From Leadbetterella byssophila DSM 17132 (GTDB lineage Bacteria > Bacteroidota > Bacteroidia > Cytophagales > Spirosomataceae): a stretch of 64,000 nucleotides of DNA. A program made the position numbers and the translations under genes. The notes under the pieces were generated by a model. That model searched no databases and was not told where the DNA came from. It saw only the letters and a program-made list of their open reading frames with translations. Where the stretch lies: contig NC_014655.1 of the NCBI RefSeq assembly GCF_000166395.1, forward strand, positions 1,674,001 to 1,738,000, given 5' to 3'. Below are positions 46,067 to 55,119 of this stretch, piece after piece. How positions within the stretch are numbered: the stretch's first letter is position 1; each line of letters opens with the position of its first letter.

Positions 46067-47437
46067 ATGGCAACGATCATAGAGCCCTTCCGCATTAAGT
46101 CGGTAGAGCCACTGCATTTTACTACCCCTTCAGAAAGAAAAGAAATTCTTCAAAAAGCGAAGAATAACCTGTTTTTAGTTGAGTCTGATCATGTACTCAT
46201 CGATCTCCTAACGGATAGCGGCACCTCTGCTATGAGTGCCCGCCAATGGGCCGGAATGATGGTAGGTGATGAATCTTATGCCGGTTCTCCCAGCTTTTAT
46301 CGCTTTAGAAATACGGTCCAAAAGATCACAGGCTTCACCCATATCATTCCTACTCACCAAGGTAGAGCCGCTGAAAAGATTCTCTTTACGCTGTATGGAG
46401 GTAAAGGTAAACACTTCGTATCAAACACCTTCTTTGATACTACCAGAGGAAATATTGAATACTCAGGAGCGGAAGCATGGGACTTCTTAACAGAAGAGGG
46501 TAAACAACCTCACCTCAAAGCAGATTTTAAAGGTAACCTGGACATTCCGGCATTAGAAAAGTTCATAGCTGAAAAAGGCGCAGAAAACATCCCCATGTGC
46601 GTCATGACCATTACTAATAACTCAGGAGGTGGTCAGCCCGTGTCCTTACAAAACATGAAGGAAACTGCAGCTTTGTGTAAAAAGCATGGCATACTGTTCT
46701 TCATTGACGCATGCAGATTTGCTGAAAATGCCTATTTCATCAAATTAAGGGAGAAAGGACAAGAAAACCGTAGCGTAGCGGAAATAGCCCGTGAGATCTT
46801 CTCTTTAGCAGATGGATGCACCATGAGCGCTAAGAAAGATGCTCTGGTAAACATAGGAGGATTCTTAGCTATGAACGATGACGAAATAGCCAGAGAAGCA
46901 AAAAACCTACTCATCATTACCGAAGGATTTCCCACTTACGGAGGCTTAGCCGGAAGAGATTTAGAAGCTATGGCTCAAGGTTTAGAAGAGGTTCTGGATG
47001 AAGAATACCTGAAATACCGTCTGAGAAGTATAGAATACATGGGAGAGAAACTAGAAAAAGTGGGTGTTCCTATGATCCAACCTACGGGTGGCCACGCCTT
47101 GTATCTGGATGCCAAAGCCTTCCTACCGCATATTCCTCCACATGAGTTTCCTGGAGTAGCTCTAGCTAACGCCTTGTACCTGGAGGGAGGAATTCGAGGT
47201 GTAGAGATAGGTAGTTTGATGTTCGGAAAATACAATGAACAGGGCCAACCTATTGCCCCTCCTATGGAATTGGTGAGATTAGCTATCCCGCGCAGAGTTT
47301 ATACCCAAAGCCATATAGACTACGTTTGTGAGATCATTTTGGAGGTATTTGCTAAGAGAAATACCTATAAAGGATATAAAATCGGCTACGAAGCCCCCTT
47401 GCTTCGTCACTTCACCGCTGAATTGGAAGCATTGTAA
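46067..47437 (+). CDS. tnaA: Tryptophanase (tryptophan indole-lyase)
   Basis: PLP-dependent beta-elimination of tryptophan to indole, pyruvate and ammonia. 456 residues of the tryptophanase / tyrosine phenol-lyase family. The start EPFRIKSVEPLHF, the motif LTDSGTSAMSARQWAGMMVGDESY, PTHQGR and the PLP lysine Lys257 in GCTMSAKKDALVNIGG are visible. Two diagnostic positions favour tryptophanase: Asp124 (FFDTTR; threonine in tyrosine phenol-lyase) and Ile381 (GVEIGSL; arginine in tyrosine phenol-lyase). It follows the lacI-family gene with a 102-base gap. It looks independent of the pectin locus. Confidence 0.9.
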   Translation: MATIIEPFRIKSVEPLHFTTPSERKEILQKAKNNLFLVESDHVLIDLLTDSGTSAMSARQWAGMMVGDESYAGSPSFYRFRNTVQKITGFTHIIPTHQGRAAEKILFTLYGGKGKHFVSNTFFDTTRGNIEYSGAEAWDFLTEEGKQPHLKADFKGNLDIPALEKFIAEKGAENIPMCVMTITNNSGGGQPVSLQNMKETAALCKKHGILFFIDACRFAENAYFIKLREKGQENRSVAEIAREIFSLADGCTMSAKKDALVNIGGFLAMNDDEIAREAKNLLIITEGFPTYGGLAGRDLEAMAQGLEEVLDEEYLKYRLRSIEYMGEKLEKVGVPMIQPTGGHALYLDAKAFLPHIPPHEFPGVALANALYLEGGIRGVEIGSLMFGKYNEQGQPIAPPMELVRLAIPRRVYTQSHIDYVCEIILEVFAKRNTYKGYKIGYEAPLLRHFTAELEAL

Positions 47438-47474
47438 TCAGGGAGGAGTCTAACTCCTCCCCAAAGAAAATTTG

Positions 47475-47482
47475 TATATTTG
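47475..47482 (+). promoter_or_regulatory. -7 promoter box that fixes the start of the AraC-type gene
   Basis: TATATTTG fits TAnnTTTG exactly. It overlaps a possible TTG start codon at 47480, which therefore cannot be in the transcript; translation must begin further down, at the TTG at 47504. Confidence 0.65.
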
Positions 47483-47503
47483 AGGCAGTTCAACTTGTTC
47501 TCA

Positions 47504-49312
47504 TTGAAAAAACTTCTATTTTTCCTATTCGCCTTTTCATCTTTACAGGCCCAAGTACGGCTGGAAGTATCTATAGATACCATACTCCTGCCGGATCAAC
47601 CCCTTTATATTGCCAGTTCTGCAAACGAATGGAATCCCAAAGACCCTCAATGGAAACTCAGAAAGATAGGCAGCAGGACGTATACTATTGATGTAGAGAA
47701 CATAGACTTTGAATATAAAATCACTCAAGGCAACTGGAACATCGTAGAAGGCACAGCTGATGGAAAGAAAATTCCAAACCGCCTTTTTTCAGAAACTCCC
47801 ACTATAGATGGGGTGAAGAAGATAGAGGTCAAAGGATGGGAACACCGACCTGAATTTGAAATCACCATCACCAAAATACCTGATAATACTCCCCCGGATG
47901 CAGCCATATACATCTCAGGTAATTTCAATAACTGGGAAGTGAAAGATGAACTTTTTAGGATGAAGAAACAGTATGACGGTAGTTATAAGATCAACATCTT
48001 CTCCCGTCAAAATGAGTTGCAATTTAAGTTTCATCGTGGCAACTGGAATTCTGCAGAGGGCTGGAAAAGTGGGAAAGCCCGCCCAAATAGAATTGTTAAA
48101 TCAGACGGACAAAACGTTCAGAATGTTTCTGTGGAGATTGAAAGTTGGGAAGATTTAGCTTCTACCTTTAATTTCTTTTCTCTCATTGACCTGATTCTAC
48201 TTTTTGCCGCTTTCCAGGGATTCCTACTGATGATAGTCATCCCTACTATGCAGGACTTTAATAAAGAAGCTAATCGCCTCCTCGTAATCCTACTGGGACT
48301 AGCGTCTTTCTTCATCTTCTGTAAAGTAGTAGCCTATTATAGAGATGTGGCTAACTGGTTCCCGAAATTGATCCTCTTACCTAACTTCGCCTTATTCACC
48401 TACGCACCTTTATTTTTCTTCTATATCCAAAAACTGTTATTTAAGAAGACCTTTACCAGAGATCAAGCATGGCCTCACTTCTTGCTCCCCATTATGCAAT
48501 TTTTGGTCTATACGCCCTATCTTTTTATGGAAGGAAAACGCTTCCAACATAAGATAGTGAACAATGAGGAAGACCTGAAATGGGTGTTTGCTAGTACTTT
48601 CTTCATAGCCATTTTCAGCAATCTCTACTATTATTTCAAAAGTAAAAAAAGCATTAGGAAGTATTCCGAATCCTATATACATGAAACGGCTTACCATCAA
48701 AATATCAACTATCTATCTACGGTACTTGTACTGTTTTTGATATGCATTCTGGCAGGCATCTTCATTGGATTATTGTTCATTTATGACCTATTCTTTGTCG
48801 ATATCACTTCCCTATTGGAGAATAGCATCAATCTGGTGTGGATAGCCTTCTCTTTGATAGGTTTTGTACTGGGATACTATGCCATACACCAACCGGAAAT
48901 CTTCAAGATCATTGAAACTGAACAAGAAAAACCGGAAGTTTCCAAAGCAAAACCCGCCATTTCCGAAAATGACCTGAGCACGTTTAAACAAAAAATGGAA
49001 GAAGTGATGTTGAAGGAAAAGCCTTTCTTGAATCCAAATCTCACCCTAAATGACCTGGCTACATTGATCAAAACTCCATCCCATAATGTCTCAAAGGTGA
49101 TCAGAGAAGGGTACCAAAAGAACTTCTTTGACTTTATCAACTGGTACAGAATTGAGGAGTTTAAGAACTATGTAAACCTACCTAAGTACCAAAACTATAC
49201 ACTTCTTGGAATTGCCTTCGAGGTGGGATTTAATTCTAAGACTGCCTTTAACCGAGCTTTCAAAAAAATGACCGGACAAACCCCAAGTGAATACTATCAA
49301 TCCCGAAAATAG
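47504..49312 (+). CDS. Seven-TM membrane AraC-type regulator with two periplasmic CBM48-like repeats
   Basis: 602 residues from a TTG start at 47504, chosen because earlier TTG codons lie in or right after the -7 box and this one gives a clean signal peptide (MKKLLFFLFAFSSLQAQ). Two tandem beta domains follow (about 18-110 and 112-212) with matching motifs: YIASSANEWNPKD and FEYKITQGNWNIVEG versus YISGNFNNWEVKD and LQFKFHRGNWNSAEG. They resemble E-set/CBM48 glycogen-binding modules. Then seven TM helices (about 218-445) and a C-terminal AraC helix-turn-helix (about 500-602: LTLNDLATLIKTPSHNVSKVI; GIAFEVGFNSKTAFNRAFKK). A one-component transmembrane regulator is inferred; the ligand is unknown. 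Confidence 0.85.
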   Translation: MKKLLFFLFAFSSLQAQVRLEVSIDTILLPDQPLYIASSANEWNPKDPQWKLRKIGSRTYTIDVENIDFEYKITQGNWNIVEGTADGKKIPNRLFSETPTIDGVKKIEVKGWEHRPEFEITITKIPDNTPPDAAIYISGNFNNWEVKDELFRMKKQYDGSYKINIFSRQNELQFKFHRGNWNSAEGWKSGKARPNRIVKSDGQNVQNVSVEIESWEDLASTFNFFSLIDLILLFAAFQGFLLMIVIPTMQDFNKEANRLLVILLGLASFFIFCKVVAYYRDVANWFPKLILLPNFALFTYAPLFFFYIQKLLFKKTFTRDQAWPHFLLPIMQFLVYTPYLFMEGKRFQHKIVNNEEDLKWVFASTFFIAIFSNLYYYFKSKKSIRKYSESYIHETAYHQNINYLSTVLVLFLICILAGIFIGLLFIYDLFFVDITSLLENSINLVWIAFSLIGFVLGYYAIHQPEIFKIIETEQEKPEVSKAKPAISENDLSTFKQKMEEVMLKEKPFLNPNLTLNDLATLIKTPSHNVSKVIREGYQKNFFDFINWYRIEEFKNYVNLPKYQNYTLLGIAFEVGFNSKTAFNRAFKKMTGQTPSEYYQSRK

Positions 49313-49380
49313 AATTTTCACCTAATTATCTGCAATTCAATTTTTTATATTAAGTTTAGGAAATTAAATACCAACACCTT

Positions 49381-52101
49381 ATGAAAAAAGCTCTCTTTAC
49401 TATCTTCCTATCTCTAGGAATGATGATTTCCTATGCGCAAAAAGCCCCTGAGTATGTAGGCAGCGTAGAAGGAATCAAGGAATACAAATTAGACAACGGA
49501 TTAAAGATTTTGCTCATTCAAGATCCATCACAAAGTAATGTAGTAGTGAACATTACTTACCACGTGGGCTCGCGTCATGAAGGGTACGGAGAAAAAGGCA
49601 TGGCACATTTACTTGAACACATGCTATTTAAGAGTACCAAAAACCTGGGTGATATCAAGAAAATGCTCTCCGATAAAGGCGGTAGAGCAAACGGCACCAC
49701 CTGGTATGACCGAACCAATTATTATGAAATCTTCCCTTCTTCAGATGAAAACCTGAAATGGAGCATTGAAATGGAGGCAGATAGAATGATCAACGCCACC
49801 ATTCTGCAAGAAGACCTAGACAAAGAATTCTCCGTAGTGCGAAACGAATTCGAAATAGGGGAAAATAATCCTGACGGTGTGCTTATGGAAAGAGTACTTT
49901 CCTCGGCTTATTTATGGCATAATTACGGGAATAGCACTATCGGCTCCAAGGAAGACATTGAAAGAGTCAAAGCAGATCGTCTGAGATTATTTTACGAAAA
50001 GTACTATCAACCAGATAATGCCACATTGATTATTGGAGGGAAATTTGACGAGAAGAAGGCACTAGAATACATTAGCACCTACTTTGGAAGCATTCCTCGT
50101 CCAACACGTAAACTAGATAAAACCTATACCGTTGAACCGGCACAGGATGGAGAAAGATTCGTAGAACTAAGAAGAGCCGGTGATGTACAGATCTTAGCGG
50201 CGGCGTATCATACCGCGGCATTTGCAGATAAAGATTTTGCGGCCATTGATGCCTTAAATGAAATACTTACAGCTGACCCTTCAGGAACCTTATATAAAGC
50301 ACTAGTTGATGGAGGAAAAGCCACAAGCGTTTACGGTTGGAATCCAAATCTACGAGATCCTGGCTTTTTATTCCTTTCTGTAACGGTTCCAAAAGACAAG
50401 AATCTAGAAGAAGCAAGATCCATTTTCATTTCAGAATTGAATAAGATTCCGTCCTTAAAATTTACCCAACAAGATTTAGATCGAGCAAAAACGAAAATCA
50501 TTAAAAACTTTGAAAACCTCAAAAACAATACCCTTGGTCTAAGCATTAACTTAACAGAAATAATAGGTGCAGGTGACTATCGTCTACTTTTTCTTTATAG
50601 GGATGCTGTGGAAAACCTTACTTTAGATGATATAAAAAGGGTAGCTACCAAATATTTCCTACCATCAAATAGAACCGTGGGAACATTTATACCCGAAAAA
50701 GAAGCAGTAAGAGTTAAACCTACAGAGATCTCTGACGAGAAAATTGTAGAGCTTACTCAGAATTATAAAGGCAAAGCAGAAGAAGAGGAAATCGCAGAAT
50801 TTGAAACCAGCATTTCCAATATCAAGAAAAACCTCTATACCAAAAATCTACCTTTTGGCATGAAACTAGGGGTTTTGAATAAGCCTGTCAAAGGTAAAAA
50901 GGTGATAGCCAACTTCCGATTCCCCGCTGGAAATCTGGAATCCTTACAAGGAAAAAATGAAATTTCCACTGTATTGAGCCAACTTTTACTTGCAGGTACC
51001 GCTTCCAAATCCAAAGAGCAAATCAAGGATCAGTTAGACCAGTTAAGGGCCTCTGTAAGTATGTACACCTCGGGCCAATTTTTAGTAGTATCTGTTAATA
51101 CCTATGAAAACACCTTTGAGGCTACTATGCAACTGGTCAATGAACTCCTAACCCAATCTACATTCCCTGAAGCGGAATTCAAAAAGGCAGTTCAAGAGAT
51201 TAAAACAGGGATAGAAGCGAGTAGAAATGATCCTCAAAGCATAGCCATGGGGCAAATAGGTAGATATACCAACAAATACCCAAAAGGTCATCCCTTCTAT
51301 ACCTCTACACCTGACGAACAAATCGAGGCTTTGAATAAAGTTACTTTGGCACAAGTAAAAGAGCTATTTAAAATATGGGGTTCCAACTATGGTTTTGGCT
51401 CAGTGGTTAGCGCAATTCCAGCAGATAAGGTAGAGGCCATAGTGAATAAAACCTTCGGTAAATGGACCACAAATGTCAAATATTCTAAAATCTATCCAGA
51501 ATATTTCCCCACTAAAGCCAAGGTACAAGAAGTCATCACTCCGGACAAAGAAAATGGTGTATTGGTTGGCCAGTTGAATTATCAAATGGACAGAAAATCA
51601 TCTGAGTATCCCGCATTTGTAATGGCGGATGCAATGTTAGGAAGTGGAGGGTTTATGGGCGATAGAATTTCTCAACGCTTGCGTGAAAAGGAAGGAATCA
51701 GCTACGGGGCTGGATCCTTTAATTCAGTCCCTTATGATCATAAAGTTGCGTCCTGGGGTAGTTATGCTTTCTTTAACCCGAAATTCAAGGACAAAGTAAT
51801 AGCAGCACTTACAGAAGAAATCACTAAAGCTCAGTCTTCAGGCTTTACGCAAGAAGAATTAGACGCGAATAAAACCAGCTGGCTTTCCGCCAGAAAAACA
51901 AATTTAGGCCAAGATGGCTATCTGTCTTCCACCCTAATTAATAATCTCCTGTACCTCGGTATTCCTTTAGAAGATTATGACGAATTAGAAGGAAAGGTCA
52001 AGGCTTTAACGCTAGACGAAGTTAACGCGGTAGCTAAGAAGTATTTTTCCATGGACAAATTAGTTTTTCTGATTGCCGGGGACTTCAATAAAAAAGATTA
52101 A
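49381..52101 (+). CDS. M16 family zinc metallopeptidase (pitrilysin-like)
   Basis: 906 residues, two tandem M16 halves. Signal peptide (MKKALFTIFLSLGMMISYAQ). The inverted zinc motif HLLEH (His76, Glu79, His80) in GMAHLLEHMLFKST is intact, with the distal glutamate region in EFSVVRNEFEIGENNPDG. The second half (about 490-906) lacks the motif, as is normal. Likely degrades peptides in the periplasm. A terminator follows at 52105. Its neighbours do not suggest a specific substrate. Confidence 0.93.
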   Translation: MKKALFTIFLSLGMMISYAQKAPEYVGSVEGIKEYKLDNGLKILLIQDPSQSNVVVNITYHVGSRHEGYGEKGMAHLLEHMLFKSTKNLGDIKKMLSDKGGRANGTTWYDRTNYYEIFPSSDENLKWSIEMEADRMINATILQEDLDKEFSVVRNEFEIGENNPDGVLMERVLSSAYLWHNYGNSTIGSKEDIERVKADRLRLFYEKYYQPDNATLIIGGKFDEKKALEYISTYFGSIPRPTRKLDKTYTVEPAQDGERFVELRRAGDVQILAAAYHTAAFADKDFAAIDALNEILTADPSGTLYKALVDGGKATSVYGWNPNLRDPGFLFLSVTVPKDKNLEEARSIFISELNKIPSLKFTQQDLDRAKTKIIKNFENLKNNTLGLSINLTEIIGAGDYRLLFLYRDAVENLTLDDIKRVATKYFLPSNRTVGTFIPEKEAVRVKPTEISDEKIVELTQNYKGKAEEEEIAEFETSISNIKKNLYTKNLPFGMKLGVLNKPVKGKKVIANFRFPAGNLESLQGKNEISTVLSQLLLAGTASKSKEQIKDQLDQLRASVSMYTSGQFLVVSVNTYENTFEATMQLVNELLTQSTFPEAEFKKAVQEIKTGIEASRNDPQSIAMGQIGRYTNKYPKGHPFYTSTPDEQIEALNKVTLAQVKELFKIWGSNYGFGSVVSAIPADKVEAIVNKTFGKWTTNVKYSKIYPEYFPTKAKVQEVITPDKENGVLVGQLNYQMDRKSSEYPAFVMADAMLGSGGFMGDRISQRLREKEGISYGAGSFNSVPYDHKVASWGSYAFFNPKFKDKVIAALTEEITKAQSSGFTQEELDANKTSWLSARKTNLGQDGYLSSTLINNLLYLGIPLEDYDELEGKVKALTLDEVNAVAKKYFSMDKLVFLIAGDFNKKD

Positions 52102-52104
52102 AGA

Positions 52105-52133
52105 CTAAGCCACCTACGGGTGGTTTTTTCTTT
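52105..52133 (+). terminator. Rho-independent terminator after the M16 peptidase gene
   Basis: Stem CCACC / GGTGG (52110-52114 with 52119-52123), TACG loop, then six T. Ten bases after the stop codon. Confidence 0.85.
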
Positions 52134-52162
52134 ATTTTCGTATATAACAAACTAATAACCAC

Positions 52163-53368
52163 ATGAAACTCACCTCCAACGAGCCTTTTTGGCTGGTAAA
52201 AAATGGTATCATAAATTCCTATCCCTCCTTAAATGATAACTTAGAAACGGATATCCTCATTGTAGGATCCGGCATAACCGGCAGTCTTATAGCCCATCAA
52301 AGCATCAAAGACGGATATAAAACCGTGCTGGTAGACAAAAGAGAAATAGCGAACGGAAGCTCATCAGCTACCACTTCCATGCTTCAATATGAAGTGGACA
52401 CTCCTCTCTGGGAATTGATTGAAATGATTGGAGAAGAAGGCGCAGTAGGAAGTTACCAGGCCTGTTATGATTCCATAGACATTCTAGAAAAACTAGTAAA
52501 AAACATCAAATCAGATTGTGGGTTCAAAAAGAAGGATTCCCTACTCTTTGCTAAATACAAAAAAAATGTAGCTGATCTGAAAAAAGAGCACCATACCCGA
52601 CTAAAACACGGCTTCAAAGGGGATTGGCTAGAAGCAGAAGAGATAGAAAAACGCTTTGACTTGAAAGGTAGCCATGGAGGTATACTCACTTTTCAGGGAG
52701 GAAGCATTGATGCTTTTAAGTTGGCCCATGACCTCTTGGAATACAATGCGAAAAAAGGTCTAAAGGTGTATGATAAAACGGAAATTACAGAGGTCACGTA
52801 TGGCAAAAAGCAAGTAAGGGCCACTACGGAATATGGAAACACCATCCAAGCTAAAAAAATTATTTACTGCAATGGCTTTGAAAGTACCTCCATTATCCCT
52901 GAAAAGTTTGTAAATCTACTAAGTAGCTACGCCATAGTTAGTGAGCCTTTTATTGATAAACCCTCCAAAATAAAGGATACCCTGATTTGGGATACGGGAG
53001 ATCCTTATATCTACATGAGAACCACAGATGATAATAGGATATTGATTGGAGGAGAAGATGATGAGTTCCAAAGTGCTAAGAGAAGAGACGCTTCTATCCG
53101 GAAGAAAAAAGCCCGTCTGGAAAAGATCTTTGAAAAGATGTATCCGGATGTAGAGTTCCGAACGGATTTTGCTTGGGCCGGAACCTTTGGAGAAACCAAA
53201 GATGGTCTACCTTATATAGGAGAACATCCCAATTTTCCCGGAGCTTACTTCGTCCTAGGTATGGGTGGGAACGGGATTACCTTCTCCGTTATAGGAATGG
53301 AGATGTTTTCCTTATTTATGCAAGGTGAAAAACATCCATTGAGCCAATACTGGAAGTTCAGGAGATAA
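52163..53368 (+). CDS. FAD-dependent oxidoreductase (DAO family)
   Basis: 401 residues of the D-amino-acid-oxidase-like flavoprotein family. The N-terminal FAD motif DILIVGSGITGSLIAHQSI and a C-terminal LGMGGNGITFSVIGMEMF are visible, together with RILIGGEDDEF and FAWAGTFGETKDGLPYIGEHP. These enzymes oxidise amines or amino acids; the substrate is not known. Monocistronic, with a terminator on each side. Confidence 0.88.
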   Translation: MKLTSNEPFWLVKNGIINSYPSLNDNLETDILIVGSGITGSLIAHQSIKDGYKTVLVDKREIANGSSSATTSMLQYEVDTPLWELIEMIGEEGAVGSYQACYDSIDILEKLVKNIKSDCGFKKKDSLLFAKYKKNVADLKKEHHTRLKHGFKGDWLEAEEIEKRFDLKGSHGGILTFQGGSIDAFKLAHDLLEYNAKKGLKVYDKTEITEVTYGKKQVRATTEYGNTIQAKKIIYCNGFESTSIIPEKFVNLLSSYAIVSEPFIDKPSKIKDTLIWDTGDPYIYMRTTDDNRILIGGEDDEFQSAKRRDASIRKKKARLEKIFEKMYPDVEFRTDFAWAGTFGETKDGLPYIGEHPNFPGAYFVLGMGGNGITFSVIGMEMFSLFMQGEKHPLSQYWKFRR

Positions 53369-53400
53369 AAAAAAGAGGGCTAATAGGCCCTCTTTCTATT
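53365..53400. terminator. Bidirectional terminator between the FAD oxidoreductase and glnS
   Basis: Stem AAAGAGGGC / GCCCTCTTT (53372-53380 with 53387-53395), flanked by A-run on the left and T-rich on the right; it can serve both convergent genes. Confidence 0.9.
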
Positions 53401-53401
53401 T

Positions 53402-55060
53402 TTAAGCAGGTTTCCAACTGTCTTTTAAGCCTACCGTCTTATTAAATATCAATTTTTCACCACTGTCCGGATCTAAAACAAAATATCCGTTACGGATAAA
53501 CTGATATTTGTCCTCTAATGTGGCCTTCTTCAGACTTGGCTCTACTAGAGCTTTCACCACTTGAAGTGAGTTTTCATTGATAAAATCTTTGAAATCCCCT
53601 TCTTCAGCGGCAGGGTTCTCTACCTTGAAGAGACGGTCATACAAACGAACCTCCGCTTCTGCAGCTTCTTGAGCATTCACCCAGTGGATCACTCCCTTCA
53701 CTTTTAGTCCACTTACATCTTCCCCACTCTTAGAGTTTTCAATGTATGAACATCTCAGCTCTGTAATCTTTCCTTCAGCATCTTTCACTACCTCATCACA
53801 CTGAATGATAAAGGCACCTTTTAACCTCACCATACCACCTGGCTTAAGACGGAAATATTTTGCTGGTGGCTCCTCCATAAAATCTGAAGCTTCTATAAAG
53901 ATCTCTTTACCAAAATTGACTTCACGGTGTCCCGATTCAGGATCTTCAGGATTATTTTCCAGTTTACAAACTTCCACTTTTCCTTCAGGCCAGTTGGTTA
54001 TTACCACTTTCAGTGGCTCAAACACGGCCATTACCCTAGTCGAAATCCGGTTTAGGTCTTCTCTTACAAAGAACTCCAATAGACTTACATCTATCAGGTT
54101 ATCTCGTTTTTGGATTCCTATACGTTCAGCGAAATCACGAATGGCCTTTGGCGTATATCCTCTTCTACGCATACCGGAGATGGTAGGCATACGAGGATCA
54201 TCCCAGGAACTTACAAATTTCTCATTGACTAACTGCAATAATTTACGTTTACTCATCACCGTATAGGTCATGTTTAAACGCGCGAATTCGTATTGTTTAG
54301 AAGGGAAGATTCCTAACTTTTCTATGAACCAATCATAAAGTTCACGGTGAGCTACAAATTCCAAAGTACAGATGGAATGGGTGATCTCCTCTATAGAATC
54401 ACTTTGGCCGTGGGCAAAGTCATACATGGGATAAACCTTCCATTTATCACCTGTTCTATGATGGTGCGCAAATTTAATCCTATACATAATAGGGTCACGC
54501 ATCAACATATTTGAGGAATTCAAATCGATTTTAGCCCTTAACACTCTGCTACCCTCAGGATATTTCCCTGCAGCCATACCTTCGAAGAGCTCTAGGTTTT
54601 CTTCTACAGATCTATCTCTGTAAGGACTAGGTTTCCCAGGAACCGTTGGGGTTCCTTTTAGAGCAGCCATCTCTTCAGAGGTACTATCATCTACGTAAGC
54701 ATAGCCGTCCTTAATCAACTTTATGGCATAAGCATAAAGCTGGTCAAAATAGTCAGAAGCATAGTACTCATTAACCCAGTCAAACCCTAGCCACTTCACG
54801 TCATTCTTGATAGAATCTACGTACTCCGTGTCCTCCGTCACAGGATTTGTATCATCAAACCTAAGGTTTGTTCCACCGCCGTAACGTTTGGCTAATCCAA
54901 AGTTTAAACATATGGATTTGGCATGCCCTATATGCAAATAACCATTGGGTTCAGGAGGGAAACGTGTTAAAATGCGTCCTCCATGACGGTTATTTTTTAA
55001 ATCATTTTCAACTATTTCTTCAATAAAATTGAGACTCCTTTCCTTGCCTTCCTCTGACAT
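53402..55060 (-). CDS. glnS: Glutaminyl-tRNA synthetase
   Basis: Charges tRNA-Gln. 552 residues, normal length for bacterial GlnRS. The class I signatures are visible: FPPEPNGYLHIGHAKSICLN (HIGH motif) and MTYTVMSKRKLLQLV (KMSKS-type motif), with RFDDTNP, ICTLEFVAHRELYDW and a C-terminal anticodon-binding beta-barrel region (about 340-552; VHWVNAQEAAEAEVRLYDRLF). Presence of GlnRS means the organism need not make Gln-tRNA only by transamidation. Monocistronic. Confidence 0.97.
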   Translation of the reverse strand: MSEEGKERSLNFIEEIVENDLKNNRHGGRILTRFPPEPNGYLHIGHAKSICLNFGLAKRYGGGTNLRFDDTNPVTEDTEYVDSIKNDVKWLGFDWVNEYYASDYFDQLYAYAIKLIKDGYAYVDDSTSEEMAALKGTPTVPGKPSPYRDRSVEENLELFEGMAAGKYPEGSRVLRAKIDLNSSNMLMRDPIMYRIKFAHHHRTGDKWKVYPMYDFAHGQSDSIEEITHSICTLEFVAHRELYDWFIEKLGIFPSKQYEFARLNMTYTVMSKRKLLQLVNEKFVSSWDDPRMPTISGMRRRGYTPKAIRDFAERIGIQKRDNLIDVSLLEFFVREDLNRISTRVMAVFEPLKVVITNWPEGKVEVCKLENNPEDPESGHREVNFGKEIFIEASDFMEEPPAKYFRLKPGGMVRLKGAFIIQCDEVVKDAEGKITELRCSYIENSKSGEDVSGLKVKGVIHWVNAQEAAEAEVRLYDRLFKVENPAAEEGDFKDFINENSLQVVKALVEPSLKKATLEDKYQFIRNGYFVLDPDSGEKLIFNKTVGLKDSWKPA

Positions 55061-55119
55061 ACTATCGCTTACTTTTTTGCAAATTTATGATTTTAGATAG
55101 CAAAAATCTTAATAAAAAC

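Noticed and set aside
46067-47437. Reading the gene as tyrosine phenol-lyase
   Set aside because: The diagnostic residues Asp124 and Ile381 fit tryptophanase, and the arginine typical of phenol-lyase is absent.
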